From Larix kaempferi (Eukaryota; Streptophyta; Pinopsida; Pinales; Pinaceae): a DNA stretch of 64,000 nt. Position 1 is the first letter of the stretch; the number at the start of each line of letters is the position of its first letter. The position numbers and the translations under genes are program-made. Where the stretch lies: NCBI GenBank assembly GCA_027924585.1, contig BSBM01000597.1, positions 1,509,501 through 1,573,500 of the forward strand. The letters are read 5' to 3'. The notes below the pieces were generated by a model. The model was not told the origin of the DNA and made no database searches. It worked only from the letters and a program-made list of their open reading frames with translations. Below are positions 1 to 11,179 of the stretch, one piece after another.

Positions 1-2048
1 TTAAAAGTGGATATATATTTACAATTTGGAACAAGTAATTTGACAGAAGTGTAAACCGTTGATAGATAAGTATAGGACTAGAATTTTGTCAAGTAAACTG
101 TAGATTACGAAGAGTGAATATGTTAGATATGAATTCCATGAATGGTTTGCACAAATGAACAGATTGTATATTGAATACAACGGTTGCAACTACAACAAAA
201 ATTTATAAATGAAATCACAATTTTAATGATGTTTGGAATGGATTCTGGACATGTCTGCAAATCTTGGAAAATTCTATCTAAGTTCAAATTAAAGGCTGAA
301 AAACAGACTGAGCGAATAGTGCGAACGACCGACCGTATTAATTCTGAAAATGCAGATTACATTAGCAACAGGAAAATAAATTACAAGAAATAAAACAACA
401 GCTACAGGAAAACACAGTTAGATACAATTACTAGAAATGAAAACTATCTATTTGCATAAAAGAAATGCAAAATATATACAATAAAACCTCCGGGTGTTGA
501 GGAGCCCTTCCCAGCAATCATAGATTATCTCCTATGCTACTCAATCATCCACCATTAACAAAGAAATGAGAAGAACTCATGAACAACTGAACATGGTTTC
601 TATTAAAATCTGAAGCACAATTTTACAAAACGTTTTTTCACTCCTTCTTCACAACCCTGGGCATGTTTATATAGTTTTTTTACAAAGGAGAGCAGGTCAG
701 GGTCGACCTCTTTAAAAATAGCAAGATTCTACAACTGGAGAAACAACCCATTGAAGTAGGAACCAGATCTGAAACGACCAGCCACATGTTTTCGTTTTCT
801 AGGCAAGTTGTGTTCAAGGAACCACAGATTTCTCTCAAACGGCTGGGAATTTTGGCAAAATCCCTCACAATGACCTAAATGGGCCTATTCCGCACAAAAC
901 CCATGTTCCAGAATTTCCAAATTCGTCTCCGTTTGCCTAGAGATCCAGCCCGAAAATTGCTATCTGTTAAAACACGTTTTTAACAGAAATCCGAATGAAG
1001 GTCTGAATGACCTGTTAATAGAAATTAGTTTCACGAATATGGATTCTGAGCGGATTTTCTGTTGGGTTGCTGGACACATTGACGCATGGGTGCTTGAATT
1101 CTATTGGTTGATCTGGGTTCTAGATTCTTGTTGGTTTCCACCTTCACTTGATCCTTCTTCATTCTCATGGTGTTTGAGTTTACCCTTTGCGGCCTTATCC
1201 TCGGACATAAGATATGAGTAGACGTTTTAATATACTCTCCACAATTATGAGACCATCCTCGTACCTATAAATCCAACACCATAATATTGTAATGTTAGGC
1301 AAACTTCATTGTTTTGATATCAAAGCATATCCACGTGAAGTCATGAAATATAAACATACCGTATTAATATCAAAATATGATATAGCTATGCATTGTAAGA
1401 ATTTCACAAATGTGTATAATCTTGATATTTGTTATAATAAAAAAAGATCAAAATTAAAGTGAGGAGAACCTTATCAAAATGGTTTTGCTTTTAACCTTCC
1501 AGGACAATAAGAATTCATGTAATAGATATGATGTCAAAGTCCATTAGTTACTAGTGCTCATCTTTGAATAAGAAATATTAAATCATTACCACTTAATTAT
1601 GATTTTAAATTCAAACAAATTTATGAATATCTTAAACGATGATTTTAATATATTGATTTTTTAATTACCTATTTGAAATTTAAAATATCTAAAGCTTATC
1701 ATCATAGTTTTTGATTTGCATATGCAGGATCAATAGGACTGGCAAGAAATAGAAGGCGAGGATAAAACAAACCAAGAACCTAATAAGAAACATGCCATTA
1801 AACTTATGTGAAACTTAGGATTGGATGAAGGGTCGGATGGAGTACCGAAATGCTTACGATTTGCACAATTATTGCATTTAATACATTAAAAATAAGAGAT
1901 TAGGCATTTCTTATATTTACAAGATTTTAATTGATAAAACAAAGTAAAAGATAGCCTTATTGAACAAAAATGTATTAAATCATAGTAAAATAGGACGGGA
2001 AATTAATGTAAATAACATCGTTATAAAAGACAATTTCGGAGCCCAACA
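1..2048 (-). mobile_element. 3' LTR (partial) of a minus-strand large-LTR retroelement
   Basis: Positions 1-2048 match 6311-8358 at a constant offset of 6310 with only scattered substitutions (about five in the first 240 bases by eye). Both copies end in GCCCAACA. Its left part lies outside the window, because the full LTR is 4592-8358. It is the 3' LTR because the PPT adjoins its right edge and the PBS adjoins the other copy. The small ORFs in it are not conserved in size between the two copies and are not treated as genes. Confidence 0.9.
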
Positions 2049-2060
2049 CTCCCCCAAACC
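2049..2060 (-). other. Polypurine tract of the large-LTR element
   Basis: Read on the minus strand this is GGTTTGGGGGAG, directly abutting the 3' LTR that begins TGTTGGGC. A purine run immediately upstream of the 3' LTR is the plus-strand primer site of LTR retroelements. It fixes the element's direction as minus. Confidence 0.85.
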
Positions 2061-2829
2061 AAAGGTATGGCACGTCCGCGTGTCATGAAGGAATTGGAAG
2101 TGGTCTTTCATTTATTCAAAAACTCTGTTTATCATCAATAGTTTATAGAAAATCTTAAGCAAAACTAAGCCAACTTTATTATTGTATGAAAAAAATAGAA
2201 CTTAAATTTTTTTATTTATTAATGTTATGTTATGAGAAGACCAAAACAACTATTAATTAAGATTTCTTAATACATACAATTTCACCAACTAGTAATAATT
2301 CATAATTATGAAGATCATATAAATTGAGACTCTTTGTTCCCCCAGACCAAAGGTATGGCACGTTCTCATGCCATGAATGAATTAAGACTGGGTTGTGTTC
2401 TCTTATGTTAACACTTTGGACCAACAACACTTAGCAGGTAATATTATACTAAGGCAGATTCTTTAATACATGCAAGTTCATTAGTTTATGCTCACAAAGA
2501 CCACATAAAGAATAATAATAGTGTAAGAGATGCGAAAAATGCCATAGGAAGATTAGTCGTCCATGACTCATTGTAAAGATTTCTTGTCATCCAAAGAATA
2601 TAGATAAGGTTCACCGTAAAGTTGGTGAGATCTACTATAATTATGGGTCCCATTTCTAGGATAATCATATCCTAGGTATTTGTTTGAATTAGATGACAAG
2701 GTCTAAATCCAACTTGCATCCATTATCTAATGACAGTATAAATAATCGGCCTAAACATGTGTTTGTATACTCAGGTTTTTTATGAGCCATGTGAATAGCA
2801 AAGCGTTAACCAAACCTCTTTTACCCGAT

Positions 2830-3030
2830 ATTGCCCCGCTGCCAGTAGGCCTGTTCAGTACCCCGATGGGTTTATCTTGGTACCATGCAAGCATAGCCCT
2901 GCTTCCAGCGAGCCTGCTGAGTACCCCAACGGGTTTACTTGCACTTAATGAGATTCCTTGTTTAAGATTTTACTTAGCATGGACCCGTTGCCAGCGAGTC
3001 TGTTCATTGCCCCGGCGGGTTTGCTTCGTA
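2830..3030 (+). repeat. Three degenerate GC-rich repeats
   Basis: Three related blocks begin near 2835, 2895 and 2984. Each runs roughly CC.GCTGCCAG..AG.CTGTTCAGTACCCC..CGGGTTT. They stand out because the surrounding sequence is strongly AT-rich. In one plus frame (2782-3033) they read through as an 83-aa ORF with repeated Leu-Pro-rich units. I regard the repeat, not the ORF, as the real feature. Confidence 0.55.
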
Positions 3031-3598
3031 TAATGATATATATATATATATATTTTTTGTAAGGAAGCATGTTGGCACTAGAGTGTGCTAAGCCTGCTAA
3101 ACACATAATTCAATATTTTAGCATGAACCTTATGAGCAACTTTATTTATAATTGCCTAAATTATAGATCATGTCAAAATATAATAACTTAAAGCTGTTCT
3201 TTGACTTCATAGTCTATCTTGTTCATAAAAGGTCAGTAATGTTCCCCACAAAATAGAAAATATCACCCACTTTTAGGCTACCTTTTAAAGGTGCTCTAGA
3301 GACAAGTTTTGATAATAAGTTCAGGATGAACTAGGAGTCCATAGGTGTAAGATTGAGTTTTTTGGAGATCATAATAATTAAATTAGGTCTTTGAGTGACT
3401 GGTATAATAAGAAATATGCATGTATGATGTAAGATTGCTCTGGTTTAGTGATTAACATCATCTTATTCTTAGTTCTTTTATTTTAAAGGAAAACAGAAAG
3501 TGAAGTTGTATGAATATCTAAATCTAACTAACCACATACAACTTTTTATTTATATACATGCTATCCTATGCTATCTAAAAGAAAGAAAAACTCATTAT

Positions 3599-4141
3599 TC
3601 AAGTGTAAGAACTTTTCCAATGTAACCATGTGCGAAGCAAAATGAAAAACATACCTATATCCACATATGAAAAATTTAAAGCAGTGATTACCTGGATGTG
3701 GAGAATCAACCGACTTACTTGCTTTTGCAACAAAAGGTGTTGAATGAAGGAATGGTATTGTGGCCTCATTACCTCTTGGAACCATCTTTCGATGTAATCC
3801 TGATACTCACCTTCCTTCCTCATGCCATGCAGATCCTTTTCTTCTGAATGTTCAATTGCTTGAGTACATGAAAGATCTGTCGATAGATATGTGGAGAACT
3901 CTTCAACATCAGGTCTCTCTCCATTAAATGCAGTCTCCAAGTTTTCGGTTTCCTTGGTAGATTGGAAAGGAGATTCGATTTGTAGCTCATGGGACTGTGG
4001 TTCTTCCATTATTCCTGAAGAGGTAGATAAATTCTTGACTTCTGTCAAAATGTGTTTTCCTTGAGAAGAAGATATTGAGATCCTAGATGCTGCTAGGATT
4101 CGAGAGAGTTCTCTCATGCTGATGGTCACCTCGGAATCCAT
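3599..4141 (-). CDS. Unrecognised ORF in LARD-like element
   Basis: This is the only substantial minus-strand ORF inside the element and the first after the PBS, about 430 nt downstream of it, which is where gag normally starts. It encodes 180 aa beginning MDSEVTISMRELSRILAASR. It is acidic and Ser-rich in the first two thirds and ends without a zinc knuckle or any motif I can name. A second minus-strand ORF (3561-3785) overlaps its end in another frame, so a longer protein may have been broken here. It could be a remnant of gag or a short leader ORF. The function is unknown. Confidence 0.4.
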   Translation of the reverse strand: MDSEVTISMRELSRILAASRISISSSQGKHILTEVKNLSTSSGIMEEPQSHELQIESPFQSTKETENLETAFNGERPDVEEFSTYLSTDLSCTQAIEHSEEKDLHGMRKEGEYQDYIERWFQEVMRPQYHSFIQHLLLQKQVSRLILHIQVITALNFSYVDIGMFFILLRTWLHWKSSYT

Positions 4142-4570
4142 TTTGTTGGTTGATAGATCCTACTTCACACATGGATTAGTCCCTGGGTTTTTACAGCACC
4201 CAATTTTTTTTATTTTTTTTATTTTTAATGTTTTTTTTTAAAATACTTTATATTACTAAAACTAATTTGCGAACTAAAACATACCACACTTGTTGAAAGA
4301 ATAATACAACTGAAAAGAAGGAAGACAAACTTTACGAAATAAATTGCGGAAAATTAAATACTCAGATGTACATAAATGAAATCATACTTGTGCGGAAAGG
4401 AACAACAAGGATTTGGGGCAACCCACTAAAGTGGATGCATCAGGCTATTACACTATGGAAACCCATAGTGAGGTCGTCTTTGCGTCTTACCATTTCCCCT
4501 CCCCCTTGCTGTGTAATGTAAAAGCAACCTATATACCCCTATCTACCTAGACTCCAATCCCTTTAGCACC

Positions 4571-4588
4571 TCCCCGGCAATGACGCCA
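4571..4588 (-). other. Primer binding site, tRNA-Asp type
   Basis: Minus-strand reading is TGGCGTCATTGCCGGGGA, three bases from the LTR edge at 4592. It differs at two positions from the tRNA-Asp-complementary PBS used by many plant gypsy elements of the Tat/Athila group (TGGCGCCGTTGCCGGGGA, from memory). It marks the 5' end of the internal region and, with the PPT, proves the minus orientation. Confidence 0.85.
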
Positions 4589-4591
4589 AAA

Positions 4592-7500
4592 TGTTGGTGT
4601 TTATTATGTGTTAAATAATTCCAATATTTAAATTGTCAACCCGGGAAGGGATCTTATGGGATGCAATCACTATATGTGCAGGATTGAAGGCTTGAACTTA
4701 ACCGAAGCTGACTAAAGATGCAATTGCACTAATCATGCAACTATATGATTTTAAACTACATGCATGGTTTTCATAATTCAAATGCAAGAAGGTGATCCAT
4801 CTATGAAAACATGGAACTAATTAACAAATGAGGCAAGTGGAAATTTTAATAAAGATGTTTAACTGAACTAGATCTGATTTGGAAGCAAGTAGAAAATTTG
4901 ATAAAGATACTTAATTATGATAACAAGAAAACTTGATAAAGATACTTAATATTGATCCAAAACTTACAACATGAACATCTTCATTAAATGAAAACTAGTC
5001 CTATGATTAACAAACTAAAACAACTTAAAAAATTGAATTATTTAACTATCACTAAAAAATAAACTATCTAGAAACAAAATTCTTGAATAGAAACTAACTT
5101 AGCAGATCAGATTTGAAGAACTGAAGTTTGGAAGAAGGTTGGAAGAAAGTTTAAGAAGAAGGAGGAAATAATGATGAAGCTTAATTAAGAAGTCTAAATA
5201 ACATAAAACAAGAGTTAAATTACATCTCAAACCATTAATTAGGGATAAGAAGAATTATGATTGAGAGGTAGAAGAAATTAGATTATGAAAAAGGCTTAAA
5301 ACAATGCAGAAAATACACAGGTCTGAATGACGATCCGAACGCCAGTCTGAATGGCAGTCCGAATGACGATCCGAATGGAGGAAAACGTTTTAAAGTGAGG
5401 GAAAGAAGAGTTTTTGGATGATTTAGTTACCAGCTGGCTTTATGCATATGATCATATCGTGCAAAGGAAGCAATAGGTTGAATTAGAGAGAAGCTAAGCT
5501 AATAAGAAATTATCTACCCTAATCATTACCTAAGCAGAGGAATTATTTCTATGAGATGTAGGAAGAAGGCTGAAATGGAAGAAAAGTAGAGTTAACCTAC
5601 AGCAATAGGAAGAAAAGCTAACAGAGAAGAAGAGAAATAGACAAATGCTAACTATAGAGGAATTGGCAGCAATATCTAACTACAATGATGGAAGGAGGAA
5701 ACTAAAAACAACTACAAACTAGTTAAGCTTTTGGTTGACCATTCCTAATTCTAAAAAATAAACTACGTTAGCAGAAAAATACAAGTTACAGAAAAAACAT
5801 TAACAGAAATAAACGAAGCTTGAAATACTGAAAACTAATGTATCTAATACAAAGGAAAAAAAATGAAAACAATCTAAACCAAACTCTATTCCTAACGCTC
5901 AAAATCCATCCCACATATTTTTTCAACAAAACAAAACACAAACTTAATAAGATAATATACAATGTACATTAAAAATGTTCAAAATACAAAGTGACATAAT
6001 AACACAAAATATATATAAAACATATTACATATAAAACAAATTACATAATACATATAAAACAAATTAAACAAAGTAAACAAAGTAACATAATACATATAAA
6101 ACAAATTACATAACAAAACAATTCATATATAAGACAACTTATATAAGCGATTCTTTTAAATTATCACAAACTATTCACATTAACACACTTTATTCACAGG
6201 AGGATCAGTTTGTTGACGGAACATCACTCCAGGAGATATGAAACATAATTGGAATAATACGACAGAGCAACGATTTGAAACAAAATTTGAAAGAACATAT
6301 AGTGGCAAATTTAAAAGTGGATATATATTTACAATTTGGAACAAGTAATTTGACAGAAGTGTAAACCGTTGATAGTTAAGTATAGGACTAGAATTTTGTC
6401 AAGTAAACTGTAGATTACGAAGAGTGAATATGTTACATATGAATTCCATGAATGGTTTGCACAAATGAACATATTGTATACTGAATACAACGGTTGCAAC
6501 TACAACAAAAATTTATAAATCAAATCACAATTTTAATGATGTTTGGAATGGATTCTGGACATGTCTGCAAATCTTGGAAAATTCTATCTAAGTTCAAATT
6601 AAAGGCTAGAAAACAGACTGAGCGAATAGTGCGAACGACCGGCCGTATTAATTCTGAAAATGCAGATTACATTAGCAACAGAAAATAAATTACAAGAAAT
6701 AAAACAACAACTACAGGAAAACACAGTTAGATACAATTACTAGAAATGATAACTATCTATTTGCAGAAAAGAAATGAAAAATATATACAATAAAACCTCC
6801 GGTTGTTGAGGGGCCCTTCCCAGCAATAAGAGATTATCTCCTACGCTACTCAATCATCCACCATTAACAAAGAAATGAGAAGAACTCATGAACAACTGAA
6901 CATGGTTTCTATTAAAATATGAAGCACAATTTTACAAAACATTTTTTCACTCCTTCTTCACAACCCTGGGCATGTTTATATAGTTTTTTTTACAAAGGAG
7001 AGCAGGTCAGGGTCGACCTCTCTAAAAATAGCAAGATTCTACAGCTGGAGAAACAACCCACTGAAGTAGGAATTGGATCCGAAATGGCTAGCCACGTGTT
7101 TTCGTTTTCTGGGCAAGTTGTCTTCAAGGAACCACAAATTTCTCTCAAACGGCTGAGAATTTTGGCGAAATGCCTCTCAAAGACCTAAATGGGCCTATTC
7201 CGCACAAAACCCATGTTCTAGAATTTCCAATTTCACCTCCGTTTTCCCGCAGATCCAGCCCGAAAATTGCTGTCTGTTAAAACACGTTTTTAACAGAAAT
7301 CCAAATGAAGGTCTGAATGACCTGTTAACAGAAATTAGTTTCACGAATCCGGATTCTGAGCGGATTTTCTGTTGGGTTGCTGGCCACATTGTCGCCTGGG
7401 TGCTTGAATTCTATTGGTTGATCTGGGTTCTAGATTCTTGTTGGTTTCCACCTTCATGTGATCCTTCTTCATTCTCATGGTGTGTGAGTTTACCCTTTGC

Positions 7501-8358
7501 GGCCTTATCCTCGGACATAAGATATGAGTAGACGTTTTAATATACTCTCCACAATTATGAGACCATCCTCGTACATGTCAATCCAACACCATAATATTGT
7601 AATGTTAGGCAAACTTCATTGTTTTGATATCAAAGCATATCCACGTGAAGTCATGAAATATAAACATACCGTATTAATGCCAAAATATGATATAGCTATG
7701 CATTGTAAGAACTTCACAAATGTCTATAATCATGATATTTGTTATAATAAAAAAAGATCAAAATTAAAGTGAGGAGAACCTTATCAAAATGGTTTTGCTT
7801 TTAACATTCGAGGACAATAAGAATTCATGTAATATATATGACGTCAAAGTCCATTAGTTACTAGTGCTCATCTTTGAATAAGAAATATTAAATCATTACC
7901 ACTTAATTATGATTTTAAATTCAAACAAATTTATGAATATCTTAAATGATGATTTTAATATATTGATTTTTTAATTACCTATTTGAAATTTAAAATATCC
8001 AAAGCTTATCATCATGGTTTTTGATTTGCATATGCAGGATCAATAGGACTGGCGAGAAATAGAAGGCGAGGATAAAACAAACCAAGAACCTAATAAGAAA
8101 CATGCCATTAAACCTATGCGAAACTTTGGATTGGATGAAGGGTCGGATGGAGTATCGAAATGCTTACGATTTGCACAATTATTGCATTTAATACATTAAA
8201 AATAAGAGATTAGGCATTTCTTTTATTTACGAGATTTTAATTGATAAAACAAAGTAAAAGATAACCTTATTAAACAAAAATATATTAAATCATAGTAAAA
8301 TAGGATGGGAAATTAATGTAAATAACATTGTTATAAAATACAATTTCGGAGCCCAACA
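4592..8358 (-). mobile_element. 5' LTR (complete, about 3.77 kb) of the large-LTR element
   Basis: On the plus strand it starts TGTTGG and ends CCAACA, the short inverted termini expected of an LTR, with the PBS at its left edge. Its right 2048 bases are duplicated at 1-2048. It contains a cluster of short repeats around 5325-5390 (CGATCCGAA / GTCTGAATGG units), AT-rich stretches at 5930-6130, and no coding sequence. It is inserted in a copia-gag-like pseudogene: the right flank ATGAC (8359-8363) lies exactly where the uninterrupted paralogue at 11794 continues. The matching left-hand target duplicate is outside the window. Confidence 0.88.
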
Positions 8359-9729
8359 ATGACCAAAGAAACTATGACACGATGATAGTAGATCTTCAAC
8401 AAGATCACTGGTGAATGCAACAGTGGTGGTGGCCCATGAACCAATAGGTGCTAGATCTTCAGGTTCTTGTGGATTTGGATTTAGCATTCTCTCAAAAAGA
8501 GATATGTTCCTCTTGGGAAGAAATGAATCGTGCTCCAAAAACATGTGCTTGAGTTCTCCAATAGTGGATGCAAGCAAATCAGATCCAAGGCTTGGTAGAT
8601 GGTTTCTCATGATCTCCTTTGAACCAATAGAGGTGAAATCAAAACCAAAATCATAAGAAGTTGCATGAGTCATGAAACCAAACGAATGATGGAGTATTCC
8701 ATCATCAATGAAACTCTGAAAACATGTGCTAATGACCAAATAGGAAATCAAATAAAGCATATGATGAGGAAGAGAGAATGCATTACCTTCCAAATTTATT
8801 TTTTTCTTCAAAAAACTTAGTAGGTCATCATCTTCCAGATCAACAGATGCATCAACTCCATGAAAGTGTATGTAGTTCTTTGATATCTTCTTTGAACCAG
8901 CAGGGGTGAGATTAGAACCAAATGCACCATATAATGGTGATGGCTTGAACTTCAAATCAGATCCAAGATTTTGAGGATGGTTTCTTATGATCTTCTTTGA
9001 ACCAACAGTGGTGAGATCAAAACCAAAATCACAAGGATATGCATGAGACTTGAATCCAAGCGAATGGTAGAGTCTTCTATCTTCGGTGAAGTTCTGAAAG
9101 CATGTACCAATGACTAAGTAGGAGTCCATAGGAATATTTTTATCAGGGAGGGCGAATGCATCGCCTCCCAAATCTTCCAAGATGCTCAATAGGTCATTAT
9201 TTCGCACATCAACAAGCTCACGTGAAGTAGATATTTCAAAGATCTCTTCAACTTTTAGAGTATTAACTGACATATTTTGCTCAGAAATTAGATAGGAAGA
9301 TGGAACAACTGAAACCATATGTTGTACTTTGAATTCATCTTGAACAACTTCATCATGGGAGATGATGGAGGCCGAGTCATGAATAGAGAGAGAACTGCAG
9401 GAAGTATCATTGGGCTTGCTTTGCACATGGATATCATCAATCTCTTCCTCTTGATTTCCAAATCATCTGCCCAATATAGTTCATAGATCACTTGGATGTT
9501 CATCAAGATCAATGTAGCATTCCATATTGGAAAACATAGTAATACATATGCTTCTTGAGGCTCCGTTACAAGCATCAAGCCAATCTTCTTTCTCTTCATC
9601 GGAAGAAAAATCTCTCTTAATACCAGTACACACATCAAAAAGACCCCGTCTATTCATATATGATGCCATCTTTGGTTTCCACTCATCATAGTTGAATGGA
9701 GTGAGAGAAGGAACTCCTTCCAGATACAT
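8359..9729 (-). pseudogene. Copia-gag-like polyprotein fragment, copy 1 (interrupted)
   Basis: The minus-strand frames at 9729-9481 and 9426-8290 belong to one decayed protein. The N-terminus carries LTPFNYDEWKPKMASYMNRR, the pattern of the copia gag N-terminal domain (an N-Y-x-x-W core). It continues after a frameshift into a Ser/Asp-rich part and then two imperfect repeats of about 100 aa, each containing a DFGFD(L/F)T..GSK motif. The C-terminal end runs into the LTR at 8358, so the element was cut by the large-LTR insertion. No protease, integrase or RT is visible. Copy 2 (11794-13142) is highly similar. It is probably a non-autonomous copia derivative and certainly not functional. Confidence 0.65.
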
Positions 9730-11085
9730 AGAAGATGTTGTTCAATTTCGAATCTACTATTGCAGCTGAAGAAACTGCTGCAACTGCAGAAAACTTCGAA
9801 ACGTGCAAAAAAATAAATTTTTTTTCTGATGGAGAATGCTACACTTCAACTGAACAATACCTTTTAAACATTGAGAACATAGACTAAGTCCTTCACACCT
9901 GGATACACCTCACTGGATTTCTCCAATGACTTCAAGTACTAGCACCAGGATTTGCTGTGGAAACTCACAGGCTGTTGGTGCTCAAGTGAAAGATAGCTGC
10001 TCAAAGAAATGCTGGAACTGCTGCTGCTGCAACTGCTACAATGGATGCAATTCGAATAGCTGTTGAATGTTCTGAACCATGTGATAATCTACAGGGATGT
10101 AGCAACTGTAAAAAACTCACAATCTAACTCTCAAGATTATTTGCAAAGAAGAAGAAGCATGCTTTCAATAATCACTCATAAACACAGAATAATGGACAAT
10201 GTCAATATCATACAATGAATATTGAATGTAGAGAATGTGTTGCAATAATCAATGATGAGCCATCATATATGATTCAAATTAGCCAAGTAGGGCATTCGAA
10301 TTCGTAGCTCAAAGTCTAACATGAATAACTACGGAGACATCAACCAGTCAGTAGTATCCGTCATAAGTGGTAAGAGTCAGTCAAGTGTGACTAACTAAGT
10401 CTAACAGAACTATCTAGCCATAAATCAAGGAATCGAGACTCTAAGTGGGGTGCATGAGGCTGTCTCACTCAAAGTCTAGCTTGGATAACAATGGAGACAT
10501 CATCTAGTCAATAGTATCAGTCATAAATGGTAATATTCAGTCAAGTGTGTCTAACTGAGTCTAACAGAACCATCTAGGCATAAATTAGGGAATGGAGACT
10601 CCAAGGGGGGCGCATGAGGTTGTCAAATAGTCAAGTGGAACTCCAGAACTAGCTAACTAGAAGCTACAAGCAGTCATCATGAGCAATCAGTGGAAGAACT
10701 AATCAATCAATGCACTAACTGAATGATAACTCCCGGTAGGTGAGCAAAGGCGCCTTAACTGAGTGATAACTGGTGGTAGGTGAGCAAAGGCACCCAAAAT
10801 TGTTGTGGTAGGTGGAAAATGCGCACTTTCCATGCAGAGAATTCAAAGAGGGTGCATTAGGTAGGTAGGAGGCTAATTGGGGGCTATATACAGGCTCTGG
10901 AGAGCTAGAAGCAAGCTCTAGGTGCTGGGGAGACAACCATGATGATGACTGGATGCATGCAGATTTGCATGCAGCATGCAAAATACAAAAATGATGGTGT
11001 GAATATTCCAACACCCTCCCGCAAGCTATACTATGAGATAATAACTGAAAACAAAAAAATAGGGCCTTGGTGACTGAGACCAAAG
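9730..11085. repeat. Non-coding stretch with two tandem duplications
   Basis: Upstream flank of copy 1. A run of CTGCTGCAACTGC-type triplets lies at 9760-10050. A 160-bp unit is tandemly duplicated from about 10303 to 10640: AAAGTCTA at 10311 recurs at 10471, followed by matching GGAGACATCA and GTCTAACAGAAC blocks. A shorter unit of about 37 bp (GATAACT..GGTAGGTGAGCAAAGGC) is doubled at 10721-10795. I find no PBS or LTR edge. The minus ORF at 10715-11083 has no recognisable domain. Confidence 0.5.
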
Positions 11086-11179
11086 GTGACCCCGTATAAT
11101 CAATCTAAAATAAACCAAGTGAGGAAAGAGGGAAAACCCAGTGGGAAGAAAGCCATCCCTCAAAATAGACTGAAGGATG

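Larger units (their letters stand above)
2049..4591 (-). mobile_element. Short internal region of a LARD-like non-autonomous retroelement
   Basis: Only about 2.5 kb separates the PPT from the PBS, and I find no protease, RT, RNase H or integrase in either strand. Large LTRs around a short non-pol interior define large retrotransposon derivatives (LARDs), which rely on enzymes of other elements. The interior holds one minus-strand ORF (3599-4141), a GC-richer repeat patch (2830-3030), and a duplicated motif of about 25 bp around GGTATGGCACGT at 2063 and 2350. The rest is AT-rich without recognisable signal. Confidence 0.75.

Noticed and set aside
184-393. 69-aa ORF and its partner at 6494-6688 as a conserved gene in the LTR
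   Set aside because: Both lie in LTR copies; their similarity is explained by LTR duplication and the frame ends differ.
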